A stretch of 13,345 nucleotides of DNA from Chloroflexota bacterium. Lineage in GTDB: Bacteria > Chloroflexota > Dehalococcoidia > Lucifugimonadales > UBA3495. Below the pieces are notes generated by a model that saw nothing but the letters and a program-made list of their open reading frames with translations, was not told the DNA's origin and made no database searches. Numbering within the stretch: position 1 is the stretch's first letter; each line of letters opens with the position of its first letter. Location: assembly GCA_022561675.1 (NCBI GenBank), contig JADFQT010000033.1, positions 1-13,345 on the forward strand. Reading direction: 5' to 3'. This document shows positions 1 to 6,391 of the stretch, piece by piece. The translations under genes were made by a program, and so were the position numbers.

Positions 1-626
1 CCGTGCTTGAAGTCCAAAATTTCGAGCAGGCGGTGATCAACCTGGCCTTCGCCACCTTGAGGGCGGTTATCGGGGGCACCGAGCTGTCCGCGGCCCTGGC
101 CGAGCGGGAGAGGATCAGGGACGAGGTGCAGGTGCGGATGGATGAGGTTACTTCCCGATGGGGCGTTAAGGTATCCCAGGTGGAAATCAACGAAATCGAC
201 CCACCTCCTGGGGTCAAGGAGGCCATGGAGCGGGAAAAATCCGCCGCCGCCATAAAAACCGCGGAGATCACCGAATCGGAGGGGCAGCGGCAGTCACAGA
301 TCAACCGGGCTGAAGGCGAAAAACAGGCAGCCATCCTCGAGGCAGAGGGTGTGCGGCAAAAAGAGATTCTGGAGGCTGAGGGTGATCAACAGGCCACCGT
401 TTTGCAGGCGGAGGGATTTAGCACGGCGCTGGAAAGGATCTACTCCGTGGCTAACACGGTAGATTCCAAGACCATGAGTCTTCAGTACTTCGAAACCCTC
501 AAAGCGCTGGGATCCAGTCCTTCCACCAAGTTCATTTTCCCGATGGAATTCACCTCCATGCTCACGGGCTTCCTGAACCCGGGGGCACCGAACCAGCCAC
601 GAATTAACGGAGAGAATAACACCTAG
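1..626 (+). CDS. SPFH/Band 7 (flotillin/paraslipin-like) protein, 5' truncated
   Basis: This is the C-terminal 207 or so residues of a stomatin/prohibitin/flotillin (SPFH) family protein; the 5' end lies outside the window. The first 75 or so visible residues are the end of the SPFH domain (ERERIRDEVQ, then a WGVKVSQVEINEIDPP segment typical of paraslipin and HflC/QmcA-like proteins). They are followed by a long charged helix with A-E-G repeats (AEGEKQAAILEAEG and similar, about residues 100-140), the coiled-coil oligomerisation region of the family. The tail contains FIFPMEF, a common paraslipin ending. Family members form membrane-bound oligomers with the N-terminal anchor in the membrane and are often paired with an NfeD protein or a protease. 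No NfeD gene follows here. The GTG at position 3 is an in-frame codon, not a credible start. Confidence 0.9.
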   Translation, partial: VLEVQNFEQAVINLAFATLRAVIGGTELSAALAERERIRDEVQVRMDEVTSRWGVKVSQVEINEIDPPPGVKEAMEREKSAAAIKTAEITESEGQRQSQINRAEGEKQAAILEAEGVRQKEILEAEGDQQATVLQAEGFSTALERIYSVANTVDSKTMSLQYFETLKALGSSPSTKFIFPMEFTSMLTGFLNPGAPNQPRINGENNT

Positions 627-686
627 CGGCCGGCTTCGCTACCATAGGAAACTGCACCGTTGCTGAGCCGCGGGCCTAACTGCTAA

Positions 687-770
687 CTCCCGGGCGCTAT
701 CGCTCCAGTGCGCTCACGGGACCAGGGACCGGCGCCAGAGGAGGACCAGGAGGCGGATCTGCCGTTCTAG
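687..770 (+). pseudogene. possible remnant of an SSB C-terminal tail
   Basis: A 27-codon open stretch, bounded upstream by a TAA at 684-686 and without a start codon, ends in an acidic tail PEEDQEADLPF followed by TAG. Bacterial single-stranded DNA-binding proteins end in an acidic, amphipathic tip of the form DDDIPF or DLPF, used to recruit partner proteins, and the preceding Pro/Gln/Gly-rich linker also fits. No OB-fold sequence is visible upstream, so if the reading is right only the tail remains. Such a short match could be chance. Confidence 0.25.
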
Positions 771-773
771 ATA

Positions 774-787
774 TGAACCCGGGTTCA
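774..787. repeat. 14-bp perfect palindrome
   Basis: The sequence TGAACCCGGGTTCA is its own reverse complement. It sits about 240 bases upstream of the methyltransferase gene. It could be an operator for a dimeric regulator, or chance. Confidence 0.4.
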
Positions 788-1022
788 CTCACACTAGAAA
801 AGGAGCCGTTGAGGTAGGCCACCGCCTTTTATAGTGGTTTAGTCTCACAGACGATAACTTGCAGAAAGTCATTTTAGCTACAGACCATGAATGCTGGCGG
901 TGTCTCTGCTCGTCGAGCTACAGCATGATCACCGAGCGGAGTGGGTGACACAGGAGGTTGACAATCGGGTCTCAAAAAGGCGTTGAGCTAAAAGCCGAAT
1001 TGCGACAGTCGGGAGAGGTGGT

Positions 1023-1607
1023 ATGACTTCTGCCCCTGGAGATATGACTACCCAGGAATTTATCCAGCGGTTACTGTCCCCGCAGCGGGATGCCAGCCTC
1101 GATACTCTGGCGATATTGAGTTTCTCCGGGATTAGCTACCGCGACCGGGTCGCGGACATCGGCTGCGGTCCCGGTTACTTCACCATCCCCTTGGCCAAGG
1201 CTTTGGTCGAGGGCAAGCTGTACGCTCTGGATATTGACAACGAGATGCTTGACGCCTGCCGGGAGCGAGTCGCCCAGGCTCGTATGGGCAACGTGGAGAT
1301 ATTAAAGTGCGAAGAGTTCGACTCATCGCTGGAAGCAGGCTCTCTGGACGGGATTTTTTTAGCCTTTGTGATTCAGCAGAGTCCAGACAAACCCAGGTTT
1401 CTTAAGGCCGTTCGGAAGTTACTCCAACCCCGAGGTTGGGGCGCTATTTTGGAGTGGTATCGGAAGGAGACAGAAACCGGACCACCCTTAGAGCGCCGGG
1501 TGGATCCGGAACTAATGGAGGAGTTGGTTAAATCGGCCGGCTTTCGCTACCTGGGGTGGCGAGACCTCAACGGTGATCAGTACATGATGACCTTACGCAA
1601 CCGGTGA
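1023..1607 (+). CDS. class I SAM-dependent methyltransferase
   Basis: A 194-residue protein with a Rossmann-type S-adenosylmethionine domain. Motif I is VADIGCGPGYF (about residues 43-52), the acidic residue ending strand 2 is in YALDIDNEML (D70), and the motif around residues 109-119 (DGIFLAFVIQQ) corresponds to strand 4. The LQPRGWGAILEW segment is the post-motif III loop-strand. The pattern is that of UbiE/Methyltransf_11/25 proteins at the short end of the family. The substrate cannot be inferred. The ATG at 1023 is preceded by GAGAGG at close spacing and was chosen over the internal ATG at 1044. It stands alone between two remnant-bearing spacers, so no operon context helps. It is most likely cytosolic, as no signal or membrane segment is seen. 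Confidence 0.85.
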   Translation: MTSAPGDMTTQEFIQRLLSPQRDASLDTLAILSFSGISYRDRVADIGCGPGYFTIPLAKALVEGKLYALDIDNEMLDACRERVAQARMGNVEILKCEEFDSSLEAGSLDGIFLAFVIQQSPDKPRFLKAVRKLLQPRGWGAILEWYRKETETGPPLERRVDPELMEELVKSAGFRYLGWRDLNGDQYMMTLRNR

Positions 1608-1774
1608 ATCTTTGGCTAGAAGCGCCATCTACTCGGTGCCCGTTGACTTAGCCCACCCCCTATCTAGGTTGTATGTGGCGCAGGCGATAGCTTGCTAAAA
1701 ACGGCTCAGCTAAAACCCAGCTACGGTCGGAACGTTCTTGCATCCATGGCCTCCGCTCCATTAACCATGTAGTC

Positions 1775-1897
1775 ATGACAGACTCAACCGAGCTATGGGA
1801 CCTTTATGGCGCGCACGAAGCACAACAAGGGATACCGCGCTTCCCCAGGAAAACCCTAATACAAGATTTGAAGAGGTTGAGATGTTCCGAGCGGTAA
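1775..1897 (+). CDS. small unrecognised ORF, 40 residues
   Basis: ATG at 1775 opens a 40-residue frame starting MTDSTELWDLYGAHEAQQ and ending CSER before TAA. I do not recognise it. The composition (acidic N-terminus, WDLYGAHEAQQGIPRFP, then a basic stretch KRLR) looks more protein-like than random, and it could be the surviving N-terminus of a longer lost gene. No good Shine-Dalgarno precedes it. It shares a frame with the Ig-like remnant after its stop, which is probably coincidental. Confidence 0.2.
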   Translation: MTDSTELWDLYGAHEAQQGIPRFPRKTLIQDLKRLRCSER

Positions 1898-2152
1898 GTT
1901 GTGCCCGGAACACCAACATGGGATGTTGTCAGTTAAGAGGGTTCTATAACCGACAATGGTCTGTTCACTGCGGGCACGGTGGCGGGCACGTTTGTCGATA
2001 TTGTGAAGGCGTTTTTCCGGGCGGATTCAGGCGAGCTGGGGGCTACATTACCGTTTACCCTTCGACCAGGTGCCCTGTCCAAAGTCCTGATAGAGCCTGC
2101 TGAGATCGCCCCGGACATAGGGACCACCCAGCCGTACACTTCCGGGCTCTAG
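1898..2152 (+). pseudogene. remnant of a bacterial Ig-like (Big) repeat protein
   Basis: Read in one frame, this stretch gives TPTWDVVS, an in-frame TAA at 1934-1936, then GSITDNGLFTAGTVAGTF, later LRPGALSKVLIEPAEI and DIGTTQPYTSGL before TAG. This is the cadence of tandem bacterial Ig-like domains: a tryptophan strand, G-x-I-x-D-x-G-x-F-x-A-G, then a linker of the type PGxLxKVxIEPAEIxxDIGTTQxYT that starts the next repeat. Such domains occur in large surface-anchored or secreted proteins. There is no start codon, an internal stop, and no signal peptide or anchor, so it is a fragment about one domain long. It ends 31 bases before the rho start. Family recognition is fairly confident; the parent protein is unknown. 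Confidence 0.6.
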
Positions 2153-2174
2153 ACTGGATAACCCGGATAACAAT

Positions 2175-2180
2175 GAGGTG
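2175..2180 (+). promoter_or_regulatory. ribosome binding site of rho
   Basis: GAGGTG lies 3 bases before the ATG at 2184 (5 bases from the GAGG core). The in-frame GTG at 2178 is part of this site, which favours 2184 as the start. Confidence 0.6.
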
Positions 2181-2183
2181 AAC

Positions 2184-3473
2184 ATGGCAACTGTACAACA
2201 ATCGGTGGACGTAGCTGAACTTGGTGCCAAATCCAAAGACCAGCTACTGGACATGGCCGAGAGCGTCGGTCTCAGCGACGGGGCGAGCTTAGCCAATTTA
2301 CGCCGCGAAGAACTGCTGAGCCGGATCCTGCAATCGGCATCTGCCCAGCAGGCTCTCATTGCCACCGGCATTCTGGAGATGATGGATGAGGGTTATGGCT
2401 TTCTGCGGCAGGTGGCCCACCCACGCACCACTGGAGACGTTTATATTTCCCAGTCTCAAATCCGGCGCTTCGGGCTCAAAACCGGAGATACGGTCACCGG
2501 GCAGGTGCGGCCGCCGAAGGAGGGAGAGCGATATTTCGGTCTGGTTCGGGTAGAAAGGGTTAATGGATTCGATCCGGAGCAGGTTCCCAGTCGTTCCCGC
2601 CCCCAGTTCGAATACTTGACCCCCATCTTCCCGGAAGAGCGAATTGTCTTGGAGACCGATCCATCCAACCTGTCCACCAGGATGATAGACCTCTTTGCTC
2701 CCATTGGAATGGGACAGCGAGGGCTGGTGGTCTCCCCTCCCAAAGCCGGCAAGACCACTATTCTCAAGCACCTGGCCCACAGTGTCGCCGAAAATCTGCC
2801 CGAGGCGGTGCTGATGGTAGTGCTGATCGGTGAGCGACCCGAAGAGGTTACTGACATGCGCCGGGCAGTGAAAGGGGATGTGTTTTCTTCTACATTTGAC
2901 GAATCGGTGGAGGAGCAATGCCGGGTGGCCGAGCTGGCGCTGGAGCGGGCCAAGCGCTTGGTGGAAGCGGGACAGGATGTGGTTATTCTGCTGGACAGTG
3001 TGACCCGGCTGACTCGAGCCTATAACCTGGCAGTCCCCTCCAGCGGCCGAACCCTCTCAGGCGGCATCGACCCGGCAGCCCTCTATCCTCCCAAAAAGTT
3101 CTTTGGCGCGGCGCGTAACATTGAAGAGGGAGGCAGCCTGACGGTTATCGCCACCTGCCTGATCGATACCGGCAGCCGGATGGACGAGGTGATCTATGAG
3201 GAGTTCAAGGGCACCGGTAACATGGAGCTGCACCTGGATCGCCGGCTGGCAGATCGACGCTTCTTCCCTGCGATAGACATTGTTCGCAGTGGCACCCGGC
3301 GGGAGGAACTGCTCTACGACGAAGAAACCATGAGACAGATCGTCCTGCTGCGGCGGATGATTACCCTCATTTCTAATGACAGCTCCGCCAGCGCAACGGA
3401 GCGAGTTCTGGAGCGGCTGGCCAAGTACGACACCAATCAGGAATTTTTGGGGAATTTGAACAAGGAGGCCTAA
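2184..3473 (+). CDS. rho: transcription termination factor Rho
   Basis: A 429-residue ring-shaped RNA-dependent ATPase/helicase that ends transcription at C-rich, unstructured RNA. Domains in order: an N-terminal helical Rho_N region (about 10-50, LANLRREELLSRIL); a cold-shock-like RNA-binding domain (about 60-127, DEGYGFLR, DVYISQSQIRRFGLKTGD, YFGLVRVERVNG); and the RecA-like motor. The Walker A loop is PPKAGKTT (185-192, with K187 and the catalytic K190). The segment IGERPEEVTDM is the usual conserved stretch, LLDSVTRLTRAYN holds the Walker B aspartate and Q-loop region, and PSSGRTLSGG is the R-loop. There is no long acidic or Arg-rich insertion, and the length is typical. The start is the ATG behind GAGGTG; an in-frame GTG at 2178 would add two residues. 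It is unusually flanked on both sides by fragments of surface-protein domains, the downstream one in frame with its stop. Confidence 0.97.
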   Translation: MATVQQSVDVAELGAKSKDQLLDMAESVGLSDGASLANLRREELLSRILQSASAQQALIATGILEMMDEGYGFLRQVAHPRTTGDVYISQSQIRRFGLKTGDTVTGQVRPPKEGERYFGLVRVERVNGFDPEQVPSRSRPQFEYLTPIFPEERIVLETDPSNLSTRMIDLFAPIGMGQRGLVVSPPKAGKTTILKHLAHSVAENLPEAVLMVVLIGERPEEVTDMRRAVKGDVFSSTFDESVEEQCRVAELALERAKRLVEAGQDVVILLDSVTRLTRAYNLAVPSSGRTLSGGIDPAALYPPKKFFGAARNIEEGGSLTVIATCLIDTGSRMDEVIYEEFKGTGNMELHLDRRLADRRFFPAIDIVRSGTRREELLYDEETMRQIVLLRRMITLISNDSSASATERVLERLAKYDTNQEFLGNLNKEA

Positions 3474-3488
3474 CCTCTCCTCTGCCCG

Positions 3489-3628
3489 GAATCGGGCGGT
3501 AGCCGGGTCCGGGTTCTTGCCCAGGCGGGCGAGCCAGTCTCCGATGCGGAGGTCGTGGTCACCGGACTAGGAATTTTCGGCGGACGACTGTCCGCAGTAA
3601 CTAGAGAGGCGGATAATAGTCATTGGCT
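3489..3628 (+). pseudogene. remnant of an Ig-like/carboxypeptidase-regulatory-like domain
   Basis: Directly after the rho stop, and in the same frame, the sequence reads ESGGSRVRVLAQAGEPVS followed by DAEVVVTGLGIFGG and LSAVTRE. The pattern VRVLxQAGxPVSxAxVVVTG is that of a beta-sandwich domain (Big_1/CarboxypepD_reg-like) found in secreted and surface proteins. No start codon or ribosome binding site precedes it, and the frame runs on into the oppositely oriented acetyltransferase tail, so it is a fragment. It may derive from the same lost protein as the Ig-like piece upstream of rho, which would mean rho sits inside a destroyed gene; this is inference. Confidence 0.45.
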
Positions 3629-4048
3629 TCAAATCTTTAGCCTCAATAGCGTGTGACCAGTTTCTTCATGCAAATGGGTACCCACTTTTCTGAAGCCATA
3701 TTTCTCGTAGAAACCCCGAGCGGTCGCATTTTCCTCGAAGACATCAAGCTCAAGAAAGTCTCGAATACTTCTAGCATGGTCCATCAGTTGTCTTCCAATG
3801 CCCATCCGATGGAATTTGGAATCGACGAAGATTGCCCCAACCTCATTGCCAATAAGAGCGATAAATCCGACAACAACACCTTCCATCTCAAAGACCCATG
3901 TTTCAGCGTTTGGCAAGTAGAGAGCAAGAATATTCTCCCGCTCTTGTTCAAAAAAGTCTTCGTTCAGGAAAGGGTGACCGACTTGAGAACCTGAATACCA
4001 GGCCTCAAGCAACTCCCCCGCGTCCTTGTCTTCATATTTTCTAATCAT
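3629..4048 (-). CDS. GNAT family N-acetyltransferase, YjaB-like
   Basis: A 139-residue Gcn5-related N-acetyltransferase that would move an acetyl group from acetyl-CoA to an amine. Motif A, which binds the CoA pyrophosphate, is FHRMGIGRQLM (R81, G83, G85 of the R/Q-x-x-G-x-G/A pattern), preceded by the strand VGAIFVDSKF. The C-terminal ATARGFYEKYGFRKVG is motif B. The overall pattern, including an early HPFLNEDFF and a middle LPNAETWVFE, matches the E. coli YjaB type well, and the length is normal. The ATG is preceded by GGGGA at 7 bases. The gene is clearly richer in A+T than its neighbours, a hint of separate origin. Its substrate is unknown. It lies last in the minus-strand run after the amidohydrolase, 84 bases away, and faces rho tail to tail. 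Confidence 0.85.
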   Translation of the reverse strand: MIRKYEDKDAGELLEAWYSGSQVGHPFLNEDFFEQERENILALYLPNAETWVFEMEGVVVGFIALIGNEVGAIFVDSKFHRMGIGRQLMDHARSIRDFLELDVFEENATARGFYEKYGFRKVGTHLHEETGHTLLRLKI

Positions 4049-4061
4049 CTCGTATTCCCCA

Positions 4062-4125
4062 ATTTTAGCTGATTACCCTAAACCTCTGAACAACTAAAAT
4101 CGAGGTCCTGGCAAACTTTCAGAGT
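4062..4125. repeat. two interleaved short inverted repeats in the spacer
   Basis: ATTTTAG at 4062-4068 pairs with CTAAAAT at 4094-4100, and CTCTGAA near 4084-4090 pairs with TTCAGAG about 30 bases further on. The loops are long and no U-tract follows, so a terminator between the amidohydrolase and acetyltransferase genes is only a weak possibility. Confidence 0.2.
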
Positions 4126-4132
4126 CAGGCCT

Positions 4133-5149
4133 CTAAACGTCTATCCGGTAAACCCTTGTAGCAGTGTCATGAAACAAAGCGGCTCGTTCCGAGGTTGAGT
4201 AGTCCTTGGATAGCCGTTTAAATGCGTTAAATAGAACGTTGTAGGAATATGAGAATTTGTCCGGTGGGAAGTTGCTCTCAAACATACAGCGGTCAGGTCC
4301 AAACTGCTCGATGCAGTAATTCATGAAGGGGTCTAAAGCCCCAGCGAGCTCTTCAGAGCCGACGGGTTCGTCCCTTGCGTACCAGTCGAATCCGTAACGG
4401 GGTTGTCCTACGCCACCCAACTTGACGTTGACGTTGGGGCATTCAGCTACAGCTGCAATACCCATTCTCCAGATAGGCAGCACCTCATCATCGCGGCTGC
4501 CGTAAGGACCCGTTCGAAGCAGGCCACCTATGTGATTCAGAACTATGGTTAATTCGGGCACGGCCTTGGCAAAGTCCGCTAGCTCAGGCAACTGAGGGAA
4601 GTAGAGCGTGGTGTCCAAGGATAGGCCCATTTGAGCCAATGTACGGGCCCCAGTCCGAAAATTGGCATCCGACAACTGCCCTTGAGGCGCCCGGTCTTCT
4701 ACTGATGGATCCGAGTCCCAGGCGGCGGATTGTCGGATTCCTCTAAACCGATTTGGGCTGGCTGCCTGAAGCGCCTCCAAAACTGGCTTCACTGCCTCTC
4801 CCAAGTTAAGGTTGGCCTTGCCCACGATGGCTGCTGCCGCTTTAGCAGGTCCGTACAGGCCGCTGGCACTGGCTGCAGCCAGACCTTGTACAAATTCGAC
4901 CTCTCCAACGGAACGTAGCTCCTCGGGTCCATCAGGGCGATACATCGAGCTGGTTTCGATGAACACCGTTGATCGTACGTTGTGACCGCTGCCAATGTCA
5001 GCGGCCAACTCGTGAAGGAGATAACGCTGGTATGGGAGCCGCACGGGCCGAAAATCCCAAAAGTGGTGGTGAGGATCACAGATGGGTAGCTCCGGTTCCA
5101 ATGTTGGCTCCTGGGTCAGAGCGAGCCAGTCGTTACCTCCAAATGGCAT
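4133..5149 (-). CDS. amidohydrolase family 2 protein (LigI/fuconolactonase-like)
   Basis: A 338-residue TIM-barrel metal-dependent hydrolase of the Amidohydro_2 group, which includes 2-pyrone-4,6-dicarboxylate lactonase (LigI), L-fuconolactonase and ACMSD-like enzymes. Strand 1 carries the signature CDPHHHFWD with H27 and H29. NHIGG has H206 at the position of a later barrel histidine. The strand-8 motif reads FESNFPPDK, with N293 where many relatives have an aspartate (S/T-D-F/W-P). The C-terminal HDTATRVYRI is also typical. The chosen ATG has AAGGAGG 7 bases upstream (5157-5163); an in-frame start at 5200 would add 17 residues but has no such site. The protein is probably cytosolic, with no signal peptide. 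Its position behind three CMD genes fits hydrolysis of a lactone from ring cleavage, but the substrate is not readable. Confidence 0.88.
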   Translation of the reverse strand: MPFGGNDWLALTQEPTLEPELPICDPHHHFWDFRPVRLPYQRYLLHELAADIGSGHNVRSTVFIETSSMYRPDGPEELRSVGEVEFVQGLAAASASGLYGPAKAAAAIVGKANLNLGEAVKPVLEALQAASPNRFRGIRQSAAWDSDPSVEDRAPQGQLSDANFRTGARTLAQMGLSLDTTLYFPQLPELADFAKAVPELTIVLNHIGGLLRTGPYGSRDDEVLPIWRMGIAAVAECPNVNVKLGGVGQPRYGFDWYARDEPVGSEELAGALDPFMNYCIEQFGPDRCMFESNFPPDKFSYSYNVLFNAFKRLSKDYSTSERAALFHDTATRVYRIDV

Positions 5150-5156
5150 GATCGGG

Positions 5157-5163
5157 CCTCCTT
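5157..5163 (-). promoter_or_regulatory. strong ribosome binding site of the amidohydrolase
   Basis: On the minus strand AAGGAGG stands 7 bases before the ATG at 5149. It decides the start in favour of 5149 over the longer frame from 5200. Confidence 0.75.
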
Positions 5164-5221
5164 TATGATTCCGACTTTCCAAAAATTTGCTAGCCAGCAA
5201 TCAGATTATTTGCTTGAAAAA

Positions 5222-5495
5222 TCAGTGTTGAATCAACGTCCGTTCTAAGACATTCTTCAAATTTGCTGAGTCGGCCTCGACCTGTTTTCTAGCCATTGTA
5301 AGTAGTCTCGAACTCCATGCCCATGTACTTCCTTGTATCTTGAGCTGTACTGCCAACTCTTATGGGTCCATCCGAGGTCTTGCGAGACTTGGTGATTCCG
5401 GATTGCCAAATCGGGTTATTTTCAGGAGTGATCAAGAACTTGAAGACGTCTTCTAAGTCTCGATTAATCACCACGCTATGCTCTATCTTGATCAA
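5222..5495 (-). pseudogene. SRPBCC/polyketide-cyclase-like gene with internal deletion and frameshift
   Basis: The minus-strand frame from a TTG at 5495 reads IKIEHSVVINRDLEDVFKFL and goes on through ITPENNPIWQSG and RKTSDGPIRVGS to EFETTYNG, where a TAG ends it at 5289. This is the N-terminal half of an SRPBCC (START/Bet v 1-like) ligand-binding protein. One base out of frame, the text continues as ARKQVEADSANLKNVLE up to TGA at 5222-5224, which is the usual C-terminal helix of the same family. Full-length members have about 145 residues; roughly 50-60 from the middle are missing here, so a single deletion with a frame change explains it. The TTG overlaps the stop of the preceding CMD gene (TTGA), so the gene was translationally coupled and belonged to the same operon. 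The 68-residue product could still be made, but half the fold is absent. Confidence 0.7.
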
Positions 5496-6310
5496 TTGCC
5501 AAAACTCCCGCCCTTCTCTTCGAAAACTGACTTGGCTTGCTCCAGCGCCTCTTCCACGTACGGCCAACCGCGATACCAGCCGGCCTGGGAAAAGACCTCG
5601 CATATCTCCCGCTGGCTGATGCCCAAGTTGAGAGCGTACCCAATGTGCTGCTTCAGCTGCCTCATGTGCCCGCGACACATCAGCGCTACCAAGATGCAGA
5701 CCGTGCGCTCCTTGGGAGTCAAATCACCTCTGGCCCACGCTTCGCCGTAGTTATAGGCATCAACCAGGTCGGCCGTCTCTGGGGTCAGCTCCTGAGAGAG
5801 GGTACTTTCCAGGTCCAGGTCGGCCTGCTGCCCCCAACAGTTACGCCGGAGTTGCCGTCCCCGCTCCAACTTCTCTTCGACGGAGGCCAACCATTCGGCC
5901 TTTAGAGGTTCTCTGTCCTCCTCCTGCCACATCTTTTGTTCATTGATCACCTTTTGTGCCTGAGTGAGGGCGAAAACAGTGGCGGGTATTCCGGCATAGA
6001 AGAGAAGCTGGAGAAATATACCCTTTATCTTTTGGGGCGACATACCCAAAGAAAGCCCCACTCTGATCTGGTGCTGCAACCCAAAGTCCCAGCCGTTCAC
6101 GCACTGGGCGGAGATGGTGGCCAGACTCCGCAGCGTTATGTCGAGGCCGGGCACTTGCCATACACCGCCCCACATCACCTCTTCTTGCAACTTCACGTAG
6201 TCCTGGCTGATGTCCGGCAGGGCGCCGGTGAGCCTCCCCTGAGGAACATGCTGATCGATGAAGGCATGGAGGTTGGCTGCTTTCTGTGCCAGGTCCTCTG
6301 CTCTGGTCAT
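5492..6310 (-). CDS. double-domain carboxymuconolactone decarboxylase family protein, copy A
   Basis: A 272-residue protein made of two CMD-type helical domains. Domain 1 (about 56-125) reads LRSLATISAQCVNGWDF through IKGIFLQLLFYAGIPAT; domain 2 (about 195-262) holds ILVALMCRGHMRQLKQHIGYA and ICEVFSQAGWYRGWP. The family includes the PcaC decarboxylase of the protocatechuate branch and AhpD-type peroxidases. The AhpD CxxC pair is absent: the first domain has a lone C70 (CVNG) with H80, the second C212, H215 and H222. Decarboxylase or lactonase-type chemistry is thus more likely than thiol peroxidase, but is unproven. The ATG has AGGAG 8 bases upstream. It is third of three tandem paralogues, and its stop overlaps the start of the broken SRPBCC gene by 4 bases. 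Confidence 0.88.
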   Translation of the reverse strand: MTRAEDLAQKAANLHAFIDQHVPQGRLTGALPDISQDYVKLQEEVMWGGVWQVPGLDITLRSLATISAQCVNGWDFGLQHQIRVGLSLGMSPQKIKGIFLQLLFYAGIPATVFALTQAQKVINEQKMWQEEDREPLKAEWLASVEEKLERGRQLRRNCWGQQADLDLESTLSQELTPETADLVDAYNYGEAWARGDLTPKERTVCILVALMCRGHMRQLKQHIGYALNLGISQREICEVFSQAGWYRGWPYVEEALEQAKSVFEEKGGSFGN

Positions 6311-6391
6311 TCAAGACTCTCCTGTGCCCGGAATTAGACCGGAATGTAGACCGGAATACCCGAGGAATGGTGCGCTCTTCAGGTCGGAAAG

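Larger units (their letters stand above)
627..1022. other. 396-base intergenic stretch, mostly non-coding
   Basis: No intact gene is visible on either strand. It contains a short open stretch with an SSB-like tail (687-770), a 14-bp perfect palindrome (774-787), and near 848 a sequence resembling 1681 onwards. A GAGAGG-type ribosome binding site for the downstream methyltransferase lies at its end. I see no clear intrinsic terminator after the SPFH gene. Confidence 0.5.
1608..2183. other. 570-base spacer upstream of rho with remnant coding sequence
   Basis: No intact gene of normal length. A 40-codon ORF (1775-1897) is followed in the same frame by the remnant of an Ig-like domain (1898-2152). 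At 1681-1715 a stretch resembles 848-868 in the spacer before the methyltransferase (about 17 of 21 bases by eye). No convincing promoter for rho could be picked out. Confidence 0.5.

Noticed and set aside
770..800. T-loop-like GGGTTCACTC suggesting a tRNA
   Set aside because: No acceptor, D or anticodon stems can be built around it; the bases belong to a palindrome.
1795..2103. Plus-strand open frame of 102 codons with several cysteines (CGHGGGHVCRYC)
   Set aside because: It looks like a zinc-binding motif, but the neighbouring frame carries the Ig-like domain pattern, which is the better explanation.
2178..2183. GTG at 2178 as the start of rho
   Set aside because: It lies inside the GAGGTG ribosome binding site of the ATG at 2184; it would add only two residues.
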